A DNA stretch of 35,224 nucleotides from an uncultured Syntrophomonadaceae bacterium (GTDB lineage Bacteria > Bacillota > Syntrophomonadia > Syntrophomonadales > Syntrophomonadaceae). The position numbers and the translations under genes are program-made. Under the pieces are notes generated by a model, which saw nothing but the letters and a program-made list of their open reading frames with translations, did no database searches and had not been told where the DNA came from. Numbering within the stretch: position 1 is the first letter of the stretch; the number at the start of each line of letters is the position of its first letter. Below, in pieces: positions 23,165 through 33,200 of the stretch. Location: contig CALXSZ010000021.1 of the NCBI GenBank assembly GCA_944391275.1, positions 1 to 35,224 of the forward strand. The letters run 5' to 3'.

Positions 23165-25243
23165 TTAAAATTTGTTTTGATAATGAAATAAAATCTCTCG
23201 CGCTCGACTCTCGCCTACCCGCGCGTATTTCTCTGGTTGAAGGCTGAATCCCGCTCGTCCTTGACTAATTGAACGCAATACGGAAGAATAGCCAAACGTT
23301 TCGCCCAAAGGAATGGAACCCTTTACATTCTTCAAGGCCCCCATATCTTGGATATCCATGACCTGCCCGCGGCGAGCGTTCAGGTCGGCAATAATATCTC
23401 CCATGTATTCTTCCGGGGTTATGACTTGAATCATCATAATCGGTTCTAATAAGGTAGCCCCCGCCTTTTTCAAAGCTTCTTGCGTTGCCATTTCCGCCGC
23501 TACTTTAAAGGCCTGTTCACTTGAGCTGCCCTCGTGAAACTCCACTTTTACCACTCGCGCGCGTACATCATCCAATGGATAACCGGCTAAAACCCCTGAT
23601 TGTAGGGCTTCTTGCAAGCCATTTTCTAATGCCGACCTCAATTCTTTCCCAATCGTTTCCGGCGCTATGTCATTCTCCACGCAAATCCCTTTGCCTTCCT
23701 CTACCGGTTCCACTTGAACAACGACTCGTGCATATAAATTCTTTTCTCCGATCGTCCGTTCGAAAACCCCTTCCGCCTGAGCGGAACGAAGAATAGTTTC
23801 CCGATAAGCAACCTGCGGTTTCCCAACTTTTGCCTGAATACGAAATTCTTTCAGCAAACGGTCAATCATAATCTCTAAATGCAATTCACCCATTCCCGAA
23901 AGAATCCGCTGTCCACTTTCCTCATCAAACCGAACATGAAAACTGGGGTCTTCTTCCATTAGACGGCGCAACCCCTCATCCAATTTTTCTTCATCCGCTT
24001 TACTACGCGGTTCAATAACCCGATCAACAACCGGTTCCGGGAATTGGATGTTTTCCAAAACGACTGGGTGAAACTCATCGCAAAGCGTATCTCCCGTTCG
24101 CGTATATTTCAATCCCACTAGAGCAACAATGTCGCCCGCTTGGGTTTTCTGAATTTCCTCCCGATGATTCGCATGCATTCTTACAATACTATGAATTCGT
24201 TCCGTTTTCTGCCTTGTACTATTATAAACGCTTTGTCCGGTTTGTAAACTTCCAGAGAAAATCCTCACAAAAGATATTTTCCCGACATAAGAATCGATCA
24301 TCACTTTAAAAATCATCGCAACAAGCGGTCCATCCGGCGTTGGAGAACATAGAATTTTTTTATTTTGCTTCGGAGTCATTCCTTCAATCGATTCTCGGTC
24401 CAAAGGAGAAGGTAAAAAGTCATTTACTGCATCCAGCAACATTTGTACACCGCAATTTTTATAGGAACTTCCGCATAAAACCGGAACCATTCGGTTTCCA
24501 ATCGTTGCTTGACGGATGGCCTTCTTCAGTTCTTCCTGAGAGATCCATTCATTTTCCAAATATTTTTCCAGTATTTCATCATTTATTTCAGCAATCCGTT
24601 CCAGCAGCAACCCTCGATGCTCTTCTGCAACTTGTCGTTCCTGCTCCGTCAGATCCCTTACTTTTTGCGTGTCGCCCTTTTCGTCCAAATACTCCACCGC
24701 TTGCATATCGATCAAGTCGATAATCCCTATGAAAACTTCTTCTTTAAACAGTGGAAGCTGAACGGCAACCGCTTTGTTTCCCAAACGCTCATTCATCATG
24801 GAGACAACATGAAAAAAATCCGCACCCACGCGATCCATTTTATTGACATAAGCAATCCGCGGGACACGATACCGATCCGCTTGCCGCCAGACGGTTTCCG
24901 ACTGTGGCTCCACAGCGCCTACCGCGCAAAAAATCGCTATCGCCCCGTCCAAGACACGCAGCGTACGCTCGACCTCTGCAGTAAAGTCCACATGGCCGGG
25001 CGTGTCAATTAAGTTCACCCGACAACCTTTCCAAAGAAAGCTGGTTGCCGCCGCGGTAATGGTAATGCCACGTTCTTGCTCTTGTTCCATCCAATCCATC
25101 GTCGCAGTGCCTTTATCCACTTCTCCTATGCGATGAACTTTTTTACTATAATATAAGATTCGTTCGGTGGTGGTCGTTTTTCCGGCATCAATATGCGCCA
25201 TAATCCCAATATTTCTGATTTTGGCTAACTCATCACCTTGCAT
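23165..25243 (-). CDS. fusA: Elongation factor G-type GTPase, atypical (EF-G2/mtEFG2-like)
   Basis: This is a 692-aa translational GTPase at the normal fusA site between rpsG and tuf. G motifs are intact: AHIDAGKTT (16-24), RGITITAAAT (58-67), DTPGH (80-84), NKMD (134-137) and GSS (258-260). Domains II-V are all present. The domain IV entry, where canonical EF-G has GGRGQYG, reads FERTIGEKNLYARVVVQVEP (494-513). The tip loop reads FHEGSSSE (569-576) instead of the usual YHDVDSSE. CAVGAVEPQSETVWRQADRY (106-125) also resembles the EF-G2 group, where some members act in ribosome recycling rather than translocation. The symbol reflects position; function as main translocase is unproven. ATG 25243 follows AAGGAGTG. 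Confidence 0.85.
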   Translation of the reverse strand: MQGDELAKIRNIGIMAHIDAGKTTTTERILYYSKKVHRIGEVDKGTATMDWMEQEQERGITITAAATSFLWKGCRVNLIDTPGHVDFTAEVERTLRVLDGAIAIFCAVGAVEPQSETVWRQADRYRVPRIAYVNKMDRVGADFFHVVSMMNERLGNKAVAVQLPLFKEEVFIGIIDLIDMQAVEYLDEKGDTQKVRDLTEQERQVAEEHRGLLLERIAEINDEILEKYLENEWISQEELKKAIRQATIGNRMVPVLCGSSYKNCGVQMLLDAVNDFLPSPLDRESIEGMTPKQNKKILCSPTPDGPLVAMIFKVMIDSYVGKISFVRIFSGSLQTGQSVYNSTRQKTERIHSIVRMHANHREEIQKTQAGDIVALVGLKYTRTGDTLCDEFHPVVLENIQFPEPVVDRVIEPRSKADEEKLDEGLRRLMEEDPSFHVRFDEESGQRILSGMGELHLEIMIDRLLKEFRIQAKVGKPQVAYRETILRSAQAEGVFERTIGEKNLYARVVVQVEPVEEGKGICVENDIAPETIGKELRSALENGLQEALQSGVLAGYPLDDVRARVVKVEFHEGSSSEQAFKVAAEMATQEALKKAGATLLEPIMMIQVITPEEYMGDIIADLNARRGQVMDIQDMGALKNVKGSIPLGETFGYSSVLRSISQGRAGFSLQPEKYARVGESRAREILFHYQNKF

Positions 25244-25273
25244 GCCGTTCCACTCCTTATCCCGACGATCTTT

Positions 25274-25744
25274 CTACCAGCGATAATGCGCGAAGGCTTT
25301 ATTGGCTTCCGCCATTTTATGGGTATCTTCCCTTTTCTTCACCGCTTGCCCATTTCCATTGCTAGCGTCTAACAATTCGCCGGCTAAACGTTCAGCCATC
25401 GTTTTTTCTCCACGTTTACGGCTGTAACTAACCAACCAACGCAACGCCAACGTCTGTCTGCGATCGGCACGGACTTCAACGGGAACCTGATAGTTCGCCC
25501 CGCCGACACGTCTTGCGCGAACTTCAACAATGGGCGTAATATTTTTCATGGCTGTTTCAAAAACTTCCATGGAATCTTTGCCTGTTTTTGAACCAATAAT
25601 ATCAAAGGCTTCATAGCAGATGCGTTCTGCAACGCTCTTTTTGCCATCCAGCATCACCTGATTTACCAACTTTGTAAATACTGTGCTGTTATAGATTGGA
25701 TCCGGCAATACATCCCTTTTTGGTGCAGGCCCTTTTCTTGGCAT
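25274..25744 (-). CDS. rpsG: 30S ribosomal protein S7
   Basis: S7 nucleates the 30S head and lines the E site. The 156-aa product starts MPRKGPAPKRDVLPDPIYNS and has NITPIVEVRARRVGGANYQV, with the C-terminal ANKAFAHYRW. ATG 25744 follows GGAGGG. It lies 15 nt after rpsL and 30 nt before fusA. The length matches bacterial S7 without C-terminal extension. Confidence 0.97.
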   Translation of the reverse strand: MPRKGPAPKRDVLPDPIYNSTVFTKLVNQVMLDGKKSVAERICYEAFDIIGSKTGKDSMEVFETAMKNITPIVEVRARRVGGANYQVPVEVRADRRQTLALRWLVSYSRKRGEKTMAERLAGELLDASNGNGQAVKKREDTHKMAEANKAFAHYRW

Positions 25745-25759
25745 ATTGCACTTTCCCTC

Positions 25760-26140
25760 CTATTTCTTCTTTTTAACTCTCTTAGCCCCATATTTGGAAC
25801 GCGCCTGGTTGCGGTTTTGCACGCCGGCTGTATCTAACGTTCCCCGGATAATATGGTAACGAACCCCTGGCAGATCTTTTACTCTCCCGCCACGAATCAA
25901 TACCACAGAGTGTTCCTGCAAATTGTGCCCAATACCCGGAATATAAGAGGTAACTTCTATTCCATTGCTTAAGCGAACTCTGGCGATTTTCCGCAACGCT
26001 GAGTTTGGCTTTTTCGGGGTTGTCGTATAAACACGCGTACACACCCCCCGTTTTTGCGGGCAACTCTTTAACGCCGGGGCATTTGATTTTTGCGCCAGCT
26101 GTTGACGGCCTTTTCGAACCAATTGATTAATGGTTGGCAT
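25760..26140 (-). CDS. rpsL: 30S ribosomal protein S12
   Basis: S12 sits at the decoding centre. The 126-aa product starts MPTINQLVRKGRQQLAQKSN and has TTTPKKPNSALRKIARVRLS with Lys43, and GGRVKDLPGVRYHIIRGTLD with the second conserved lysine. Both sites that mutate to streptomycin resistance are therefore wild type. It ends with a basic KYGAKRVKKKK. ATG 26140 follows AAAGGAGG. It is the first gene after a strong promoter and a 260-nt leader. Confidence 0.97.
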   Translation of the reverse strand: MPTINQLVRKGRQQLAQKSNAPALKSCPQKRGVCTRVYTTTPKKPNSALRKIARVRLSNGIEVTSYIPGIGHNLQEHSVVLIRGGRVKDLPGVRYHIIRGTLDTAGVQNRNQARSKYGAKRVKKKK

Positions 26141-26400
26141 GACGTTTTCCTCCTTTCCCCTATATTTTCATACGTAACGCCACCACTGATAAAACCAGCA
26201 TCATCGTGGACTTTCGGGTTTCTCCATGCTTTTCGAGCGCTCTGTTCCCGCCTGCGACACGCCGCAGAACTCCGGGTTCATCACCGCATGGAGATCAGCG
26301 TCAGTGGCGAGATATTACTTCATTCCGCTCCTGCAAAGCGTCGGTTTTCCCCCCACTTGCATGAAGGCGCACGACAGTAATCGCGTTTTACATCGCACAC
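26141..26400 (-). ncRNA. Long structured leader RNA upstream of rpsL
   Basis: Between the predicted start site (about 26400) and rpsL lie about 260 nt without a supported reading frame. Nested inverted repeats suggest a three-way junction: P1 26183-26189 with 26301-26307 (7 bp), P2 26221-26229 with 26286-26294 (9 bp, perfect) and P3 26193-26196 with 26217-26220 (4 bp). P2 contains a further 5-bp hairpin (26252-26256 with 26263-26267). Upstream, 26318-26323 pairs with 26361-26366. I do not recognise it as a named RNA family. An r-protein autoregulatory leader is the likeliest explanation. Confidence 0.6.
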
Positions 26401-26406
26401 TTCTGT

Positions 26407-26436
26407 ATTATATAACTTTCCATTCATGCAAGTCAA
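26407..26436 (-). promoter_or_regulatory. Sigma-A type promoter of the str (rpsL) operon
   Basis: On the minus strand TTGACT (26436-26431) and TATAAT (26412-26407) are separated by 18 nt. The site lies after the rpoC terminator and predicts transcription starting near 26400, so rpsL onward is at least partly independent of rpoBC. Confidence 0.85.
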
Positions 26437-26505
26437 ACCCATTTTCCTGTTTTTTTATAAAATTTCAAAAATCTTTCCGATCTTTTCAGTACTTTTTTCG
26501 GCGTT

Positions 26506-26545
26506 AAAAAGATGGGAGTCTGGAATGCCTACATCCCAAACTCCC
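26506..26545 (-). terminator. Intrinsic terminator after rpoC
   Basis: On the minus strand GGGAGT (26545-26540) pairs with ACTCCC (26519-26514). An inner GGGATG/CATTCC stem carries one G-T pair, the loop is 4 nt, and ATCTTTTT follows. It lies 13 nt after the rpoC stop. Confidence 0.9.
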
Positions 26546-26558
26546 TTGTTCATTTCGA

Positions 26559-29500
26559 TTACACTTCTACCGTTACACCCTGTTCATCGCTTAAGTTTTC
26601 CGAGAAACTCTCCGTTTCTGCATAAATTTCTTCCGCGTTCTCCTCAGACACATTCTCGTTCGCCGAAGGAACAATTTCCATATCGGAATAAAGCGGGTAC
26701 CCGGTTCCCGCCGGAATCAGTTTACCGATAATTACATTCTCTTTTAACCCAATCAAATCATCCGTTTTGCCTTTAATAGCGGCTTCTGTCAGAACCTTCG
26801 TCGTTTCTTGGAAAGAAGCGGCGGATAGGAATGAATCCGTATTCAAGGAAGCCTTGGTGATTCCCAAAAGCAAAGAAGAGCACACCGCAGGCAATCTTCC
26901 CGCACGAATCGCTTCCAAATTTTGTCTTTCAAAAACGGTTATATCTTCATACGCGCCAGGCAACATGGTTGTTCCACCCGATTCTTCAATTTTAACCTTC
27001 TTCATCATCTGGCGGATCATGATTTCAATGTGTTTATCGCTGATATCAACCCCCTGAGAGCGATAAACCTTTTGAACTTCCTGTAAAATATAATTTTGCA
27101 CAGCCTGCGTTCCCTTGGTTTTTAAAATATCATGGGGATTTAAAGGTCCTTCCGTTAAGGCATCGCCAAATTCGACAAATTCTCCTTCGCTCACTTTTAA
27201 ACGCGATCCATAATTGACTAAATACGCTTCCAATTGTACGCCGTTTTCGTCAACAATTTGAATTTCGCGACGGCCTTTGTTTTCTCCAAAGCGGACATAA
27301 CCGGATTTTTCAGTAACCAACGCCTGCCCTTTGGGTTTCCTAACCTCAAACAATTCTTCGACGCGCGGAAGACCTCGGGTGATATCTTCTCCCGCGATTC
27401 CTCCTGTATGGAAGGTCCGCATGGTCAATTGCGTACCGGGTTCGCCGATGGATTGGGCCGCAACCGTTCCAACCGCTTCGCCAATTTCAACGTCGTACCC
27501 TGTAGCTAAATTCCGTCCATAACATTGTTTACAAACTCCGTGTTTAATTTTGCATGTCAAAATGCTTCGGATTTTCACCCGCTCAATACCCAATTTTTCA
27601 ATGAGTTTCCCGGTTTCATCATCAATCATTTCGTTTTCATGCACAAGGACTTCTCCGGTGAGCGGATGACGGATTTCCTCCAGTGAAACGCGTCCGATAA
27701 TACGTTCCCGAAGCGGTTCAATCAGTTGATTACCCTCCATGATTTTTTCCACCCAGATCCCGTCATGGGTATGGCAGTCTTCTTCGCGAATGATAACATC
27801 CTGGGATACATCCACTAACCGTCGCGTTAAATACCCCGAATCAGCGGTTCTTAAGGCCGTATCAGCCAAACCTTTGCGAGCGCCGTGCGTTGAAATAAAA
27901 TATTCCAACACGCGCAACCCCTCGCGGAAGTTGGCCTTGATCGGCAAATCGATGATCTTTCCTTGCGGATCCGCCATTAAACCACGCATTCCGGCTAATT
28001 GACGAATTTGCGTGAAATTTCCGCGGGCTCCGGAGTTCGCCATCATATAAACCGAATTATCCTCGGTTAAATAATCTTGCAATGCCTTTGTAACGTCGTC
28101 CGTAGCCTTTTCCCAAACGGCGACCACCTGTTTATGGCGATCCTCCTCCGTTAAAAGGCCCAGTTCAAACTCATCTTTAATAAAAGCCACTTCTTCATCC
28201 GCCGCTTTGAGGATATCCCATTTTTGCGGAGGCGTCTGGAAATCGCTGAACCCGACGCTGATTCCAGCGCGGCAAGCGAACTTATACCCCAGGCTTTTGA
28301 TTCCGTCCAACATCTCAGCCGTTCCGTTATTGCCTTCTTTTACATAGCAATCGTACACGATGTTGCCCAATTTCTTCTTATCAATGACTTCATTATAATA
28401 ACCCAAACTATCTGGAATAATCGTATTCAAAATCAATCGGCCTACCGAAGTTTCCAGCATATAATGCGTATCTTTTGGGTTTTCCGGATTATTTTTGGGC
28501 ATACGAACCCGAATTTTTTCATGCAACGTAATATCTTTTAAATCGTAGGCTAATTCCGCTTCCATTTGCGAACTAAAGGTGCGCGGATTTTCCTTCGCCA
28601 GATCTTCCGGACTCATATAACTCAAATAGTAAACGCCTAATACCATATCCTGTGTCGGCGTACAAACCGGTTTCCCATCTTTCGGATTCAAAATATTATT
28701 GCTGGCCAACATCAGCAATCGGGCTTCCGTTTGTGCTTCTGCGGACAAGGGCAAGTGAATCGCCATCTGATCTCCATCAAAATCGGCGTTATACGCTGTA
28801 CAAACCAATGGATGCAACTGCAAAGCGCGTCCATCCACCAACTGCGGTTCAAAGGCCTGAATACCCAACCGGTGTAACGTAGGCGCGCGGTTTAAAAGAA
28901 CCGGGTGTCCTTTGATAACCTCTTCTAAAATATCCCACACTTCTTCGCGTCCACGTTCGACAAATTTTTTGGAACTCTTGATGTTATTGGCAATACCCTT
29001 TTCCACCAATTTCTTCATAACAAAGGGTTTAAACAATTCGAGCGCCATTTCTTTGGGAACGCCGCACTGATGCATTTTTAAATTCGGGCCTACCACGATA
29101 ACGGAACGCCCCGAATAATCCACTCGTTTTCCTAACAGATTTTGACGAAAACGCCCCTGTTTCCCTTTCAGCATGTCGCTTAAGGATTTTAAAGGACGGT
29201 TCCCCGGACCGGTTACCGGACGGCCTCGACGCCCGTTATCAATCAAAGCGTCTACCGCTTCTTGCAGCATCCTTTTTTCATTCCGTACAATAATATCCGG
29301 CGCACCCAAATCCAGTAAGCGTTTTAAACGGTTATTGCGATTTATGACTCGACGATAGAGATCATTGAGATCCGATGTGGCAAAACGTCCTCCATCTAAC
29401 TGTACCATCGGCCGAATCTCCGGCGGCACTACGGGTAAAACCGTCAAAACCATCCATTCCGGTTTGTTTCCGGATTGGCGGAAGGATTCCACCACTTCCA

Positions 29501-30134
29501 AACGCTTAATTGCCCGGCTTTTTCGCTGTCCGCTGGTCGAAAGCACTTCCTGCCGCAGTTGCTCGGACATTTCTTCCAAGTCCACTTCCTGCAAAAGCTT
29601 ATGGATTGCTTCCGCCCCGATTGACGCCTGAATTGTTGCTCCATATTCAGGATTAGCGCAATATTCATGATATTCTTTTTCACTTAGCAGCTGATTTTTA
29701 TGCAGAGGACTCTCGCCTGGATCAATCACAATATAATTGACAAAATAGATTACACGTTCCAAACTTTTGGGCGAAATGTCCAAAAGAAGTCCCATTCGGC
29801 TTGGAATTCCCTTCAGATACCAAATATGGGAAACAGGCGCAGCCAATTCAATATGCCCCATGCGTTCGCGCCGCACCTTGGACGTGGTCACTTCTACCCC
29901 GCAACGATCGCAAACGATCCCTTTATGGCGAATGCGTTTATATTTTCCGCAATGACATTCCCAATCTTTGACCGGGCCAAAGATTTTTTCACAGTACAAT
30001 CCTTCTTTTTCAGGTTTTAAGGTTCTATAGTTGATTGTTTCCGGCTTTTTTACTTCACCGCTGCTCCAAGCCCGAATTTTTTCCGGGGACGCCAGCGAAA
30101 TTTTTATTCGTTTAAACTTGTTTACATCCAGCAA
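26559..30134 (-). CDS. rpoC: DNA-directed RNA polymerase subunit beta-prime
   Basis: RpoC carries the catalytic Mg site and, with RpoB, forms the main channel. The 1191-aa protein has the N-terminal zinc site (Cys60, Cys62, Cys75, Cys78), the clamp and lid, and AYNADFDGDQMAIHLP with the three metal-binding aspartates (near residue 450). It also has the bridge-helix region NSGARGNFTQIRQLAGMRG and a second zinc site ending HGVCKQCYGRNLA. Its length is typical of Bacillota with no large lineage insert, and the C-terminal tail is acidic. It starts at TTG 30134 behind AAGGGAGAG; no in-frame ATG or GTG is closer to the conserved start LDVNKFKRIKI. Confidence 0.97.
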   Translation of the reverse strand: MLDVNKFKRIKISLASPEKIRAWSSGEVKKPETINYRTLKPEKEGLYCEKIFGPVKDWECHCGKYKRIRHKGIVCDRCGVEVTTSKVRRERMGHIELAAPVSHIWYLKGIPSRMGLLLDISPKSLERVIYFVNYIVIDPGESPLHKNQLLSEKEYHEYCANPEYGATIQASIGAEAIHKLLQEVDLEEMSEQLRQEVLSTSGQRKSRAIKRLEVVESFRQSGNKPEWMVLTVLPVVPPEIRPMVQLDGGRFATSDLNDLYRRVINRNNRLKRLLDLGAPDIIVRNEKRMLQEAVDALIDNGRRGRPVTGPGNRPLKSLSDMLKGKQGRFRQNLLGKRVDYSGRSVIVVGPNLKMHQCGVPKEMALELFKPFVMKKLVEKGIANNIKSSKKFVERGREEVWDILEEVIKGHPVLLNRAPTLHRLGIQAFEPQLVDGRALQLHPLVCTAYNADFDGDQMAIHLPLSAEAQTEARLLMLASNNILNPKDGKPVCTPTQDMVLGVYYLSYMSPEDLAKENPRTFSSQMEAELAYDLKDITLHEKIRVRMPKNNPENPKDTHYMLETSVGRLILNTIIPDSLGYYNEVIDKKKLGNIVYDCYVKEGNNGTAEMLDGIKSLGYKFACRAGISVGFSDFQTPPQKWDILKAADEEVAFIKDEFELGLLTEEDRHKQVVAVWEKATDDVTKALQDYLTEDNSVYMMANSGARGNFTQIRQLAGMRGLMADPQGKIIDLPIKANFREGLRVLEYFISTHGARKGLADTALRTADSGYLTRRLVDVSQDVIIREEDCHTHDGIWVEKIMEGNQLIEPLRERIIGRVSLEEIRHPLTGEVLVHENEMIDDETGKLIEKLGIERVKIRSILTCKIKHGVCKQCYGRNLATGYDVEIGEAVGTVAAQSIGEPGTQLTMRTFHTGGIAGEDITRGLPRVEELFEVRKPKGQALVTEKSGYVRFGENKGRREIQIVDENGVQLEAYLVNYGSRLKVSEGEFVEFGDALTEGPLNPHDILKTKGTQAVQNYILQEVQKVYRSQGVDISDKHIEIMIRQMMKKVKIEESGGTTMLPGAYEDITVFERQNLEAIRAGRLPAVCSSLLLGITKASLNTDSFLSAASFQETTKVLTEAAIKGKTDDLIGLKENVIIGKLIPAGTGYPLYSDMEIVPSANENVSEENAEEIYAETESFSENLSDEQGVTVEV

Positions 30135-30217
30135 GCCACTCTCTCCCTTCTGAGCTTTTCCCGCTCAAACTCGTGATGCGTAACGGTCGCATCATTTCAT
30201 AAGGAAGCGTCAACCCT
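30135..30217 (-). other. rpoB-rpoC spacer with two small hairpins
   Basis: This 83-nt spacer holds a perfect 7-bp hairpin (30174-30180 with 30188-30194) and a 4-bp GAGC/GCTC hairpin (30152-30155 with 30163-30166) just before the rpoC ribosome binding site. Neither is followed by a T-run. They may tune rpoC translation or mRNA stability. Confidence 0.5.
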
Positions 30218-33200
30218 CTATTCTTCATCTTCTAAATCTTCAATATCTTCCACATCGCGATCCGCTTGCAAACGGTTCAAATGTTCCAATAAGAATTCAT
30301 CCTCCGGAGGTTCCATAAAATCCTCTTCTTCGGCAAGGTCATCTTTTTCCTCTAAAAGATCCCCTTCCTCGTCTACCGTATCATCGAAATCATCCAGGCT
30401 GTCTGTCGACCCCGTGATCGTATTGGGAACGATATTCTCCGGAACGTCTACACCTAATAAACGGCCTTTTTCTTTTTCGTTTACGCCGTCCGTGTCGTTT
30501 TCGCGTATGTCGATTTCTTCATTATCTGCAGAAAGAATTTGTATATCCAACGCTAAACTTTGAAGCTCCTTGATCAAAACTTTGAACCCTTCCGGGACTC
30601 CAGGCTGCGGAATATTCTCCCCTTTAACAATGGCTTCATACGTTTTCAGACGTCCCACGACGTCATCGGATTTCACCGTAAGAATTTCCTGTAAAGTATA
30701 GGCGGCGCCATAGGCCTCCAACGCCCATACTTCCATTTCCCCGAACCGTTGTCCGCCAAACTGCGCTTTTCCGCCTAAAGGCTGTTGCGTAACCAACGAA
30801 TACGGGCCGATCGAGCGGGCGTGAATCTTATCGTCCACTAAATGCGCCAACTTCAGCATATAAACGTATCCTACGGTTACTTCGTTATCAAAAAATTCTC
30901 CCGTTCGTCCGTCTCTCAGGCGCGCCTTTCCATTCATCGGAAGCCCGGCTTTTTGCCGCATTTCCAAAATATCTTCTTCATGAGCCCCATCAAATACGGG
31001 CGTTGCAACGTGCAATCCCAATTCGTGCGCAACCCAACCCATATGGCACTCCAAAATTTGTCCAATATTCATACGCGAAGGGACGCCCAATGGGTTCAAT
31101 ACAATTTGAACCGGCGTGCCATCTTCCAAATAAGGCATGTCTTCTTCCGGTAGCACACGGGAAATAACCCCCTTGTTTCCATGCCGGCCCGCCATTTTAT
31201 CTCCCTGGGAAATTTTGCGTTTTTGCGCAATATACACCCGGACGAGACGGTTAACGCCCGGAGGCAATTCATCGCCGTTTTCACGATAGAAACGCTTCAC
31301 CGCCACAATTTTCCCTGCTTCTCCATGCGGAACCCGCAAAGAAGAATCGCGTACTTCCCTGGCTTTTTCGCCAAAGATGGCCCGCAGCAAACGCTCTTCC
31401 GGCGTCAGTTCCGTCTCGCCTTTCGGCGTAACTTTCCCAACTAAAATGTCATCCGGTCGCACCTCCGCGCCGACCCGAATCACCCCTTGTTCATCCAAAT
31501 TTTTCAGCATGTCTTCTGAAACATTCGGAATATCGCGCGTAATTTCTTCCGGACCCAATTTGGTATCTCGCGCTTCGCATTCATACTCTTCAATATGAAT
31601 GGATGTAAAGACATCTTCTTTAACGAGTTTTTCGGAAAGCAAGATGGCGTCTTCGTAATTATATCCTTCCCATGGCATAAAAGCCACAAGCACATTCCGT
31701 CCTAGAGCCAATTCCCCTTGATCGGTACTGGGTCCGTCCGCAATAATGCGGTTTTTCTCAATGCGCTCACCCTTCTTCACAATCGGACGCTGATTATAGC
31801 ACATCCCCTGATTGGACCGCATAAATTTCATCAAATAATACGTGCGGGTTTTCCCTGAGTCCTCTAAAACATCAATATGATCGGCGCTGACATACGTAAC
31901 GATTCCGTCCGCCTCACTAACAATAACCGAACCTGAATCTTTCGCACACTTATATTCCATGCCCGTCCCAACGATTGGCGCTTCCGTTTTGATGACCGGT
32001 ACCGCTTGGCGCTGCATGTTTGCTCCCATTAGCGCACGGTTCGCATCGTCATTTTCCAAAAACGGAATGAGCGACGTCGCCACGCTGAATACCTGTTTGG
32101 GCGATACGTCGATATAATCAACATCCTCAACCGGAATTTCCACTGTTTCTTCTGCGCTGCGGGCTTCGACCATTTCTTCTTGGAATCTTCCTTCCGCATC
32201 AACCGGCGCATTCGCTTGGGCAATTTTATAATTTTCTTCTTCGTCCGCAGACAGGTAATCAATCTCGTTTAGTATTCGATGCTCTTTTTTATCAACTTTG
32301 CGATAAGGCGTCTCAATAAACCCAAAATCATTTACGCGCGCAAAAGTCGCCAAAGACCCAATCAAACCAATATTAGGGCCTTCTGGCGTTTCAATCGGGC
32401 AAATTCGTCCATAGTGCGAAGGATGGACGTCACGGACTTGGAAGCCGGCGCGTTCACGGGTTAACCCACCCGGCCCTAAAGCGCTTAACCGGCGCTTATG
32501 GGTTAATTCCGCCAACGGGTTGGTTTGATCCATAAATTGCGACAGTTGGGAACTTCCAAAAAACTCCTTAATCGCGGCTGTAATCGGTCGGATGTTAATT
32601 AATAATTGTGGCGTTAATGTTTCAGCATCATGGATACTCATCCGTTCCCGAACCACCCGTTCCATCCGGACCAGTCCCGTACGAAATTGATTCTGGAGCA
32701 ATTCCCCAATCGACCGTAAACGGCGATTTCCCAAATGATCTATTACATCCGTTTTCCCCTGCCCTTTAATCAATTTTAAAATATAACGAATGGTTTCGAT
32801 CATATCTTCTTTGGTTAAATGATGGACGTCTTCCGGAATATGCAATCCCAGTTTTTTATTGACCTTGTACCGTCCTACAGTCGCCATATCGTAGCGACGC
32901 GGGTCAAAAAACAAATTATTCAATAGCTGCTCTGCGGCGTCTTCCGTTGCCAGTTCGCCTGGACGCAGCCGGCGATAAAATTCTAATAGCGCTTCTTTGC
33001 GATTGGTTGTGGTTGTATCTTTTTCAAGTGATTTTGCGATATTTTCATCATTGTCAAATAATTCCAGGATGGCTTCATTACTTTCATACCCAATTGCACG
33101 CAAAACAACGGAAACAATTAATTTCCGCGTCTTATCAATCTTCGCATAAATGGCGCCCGAACTATCCATTTCTAATTCAAACCAGGCCCCGCGATTGGGA

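Noticed and set aside
25760..26140. Possible streptomycin-resistance change in rpsL
   Set aside because: The lysines at both resistance hot spots are the sensitive wild type.
26090..26507. Open frames on the plus strand in the rpsL-rpoC interval
   Set aside because: They arise from non-coding leader and promoter sequence, have no ribosome binding sites and overlap rpsL or the terminator.
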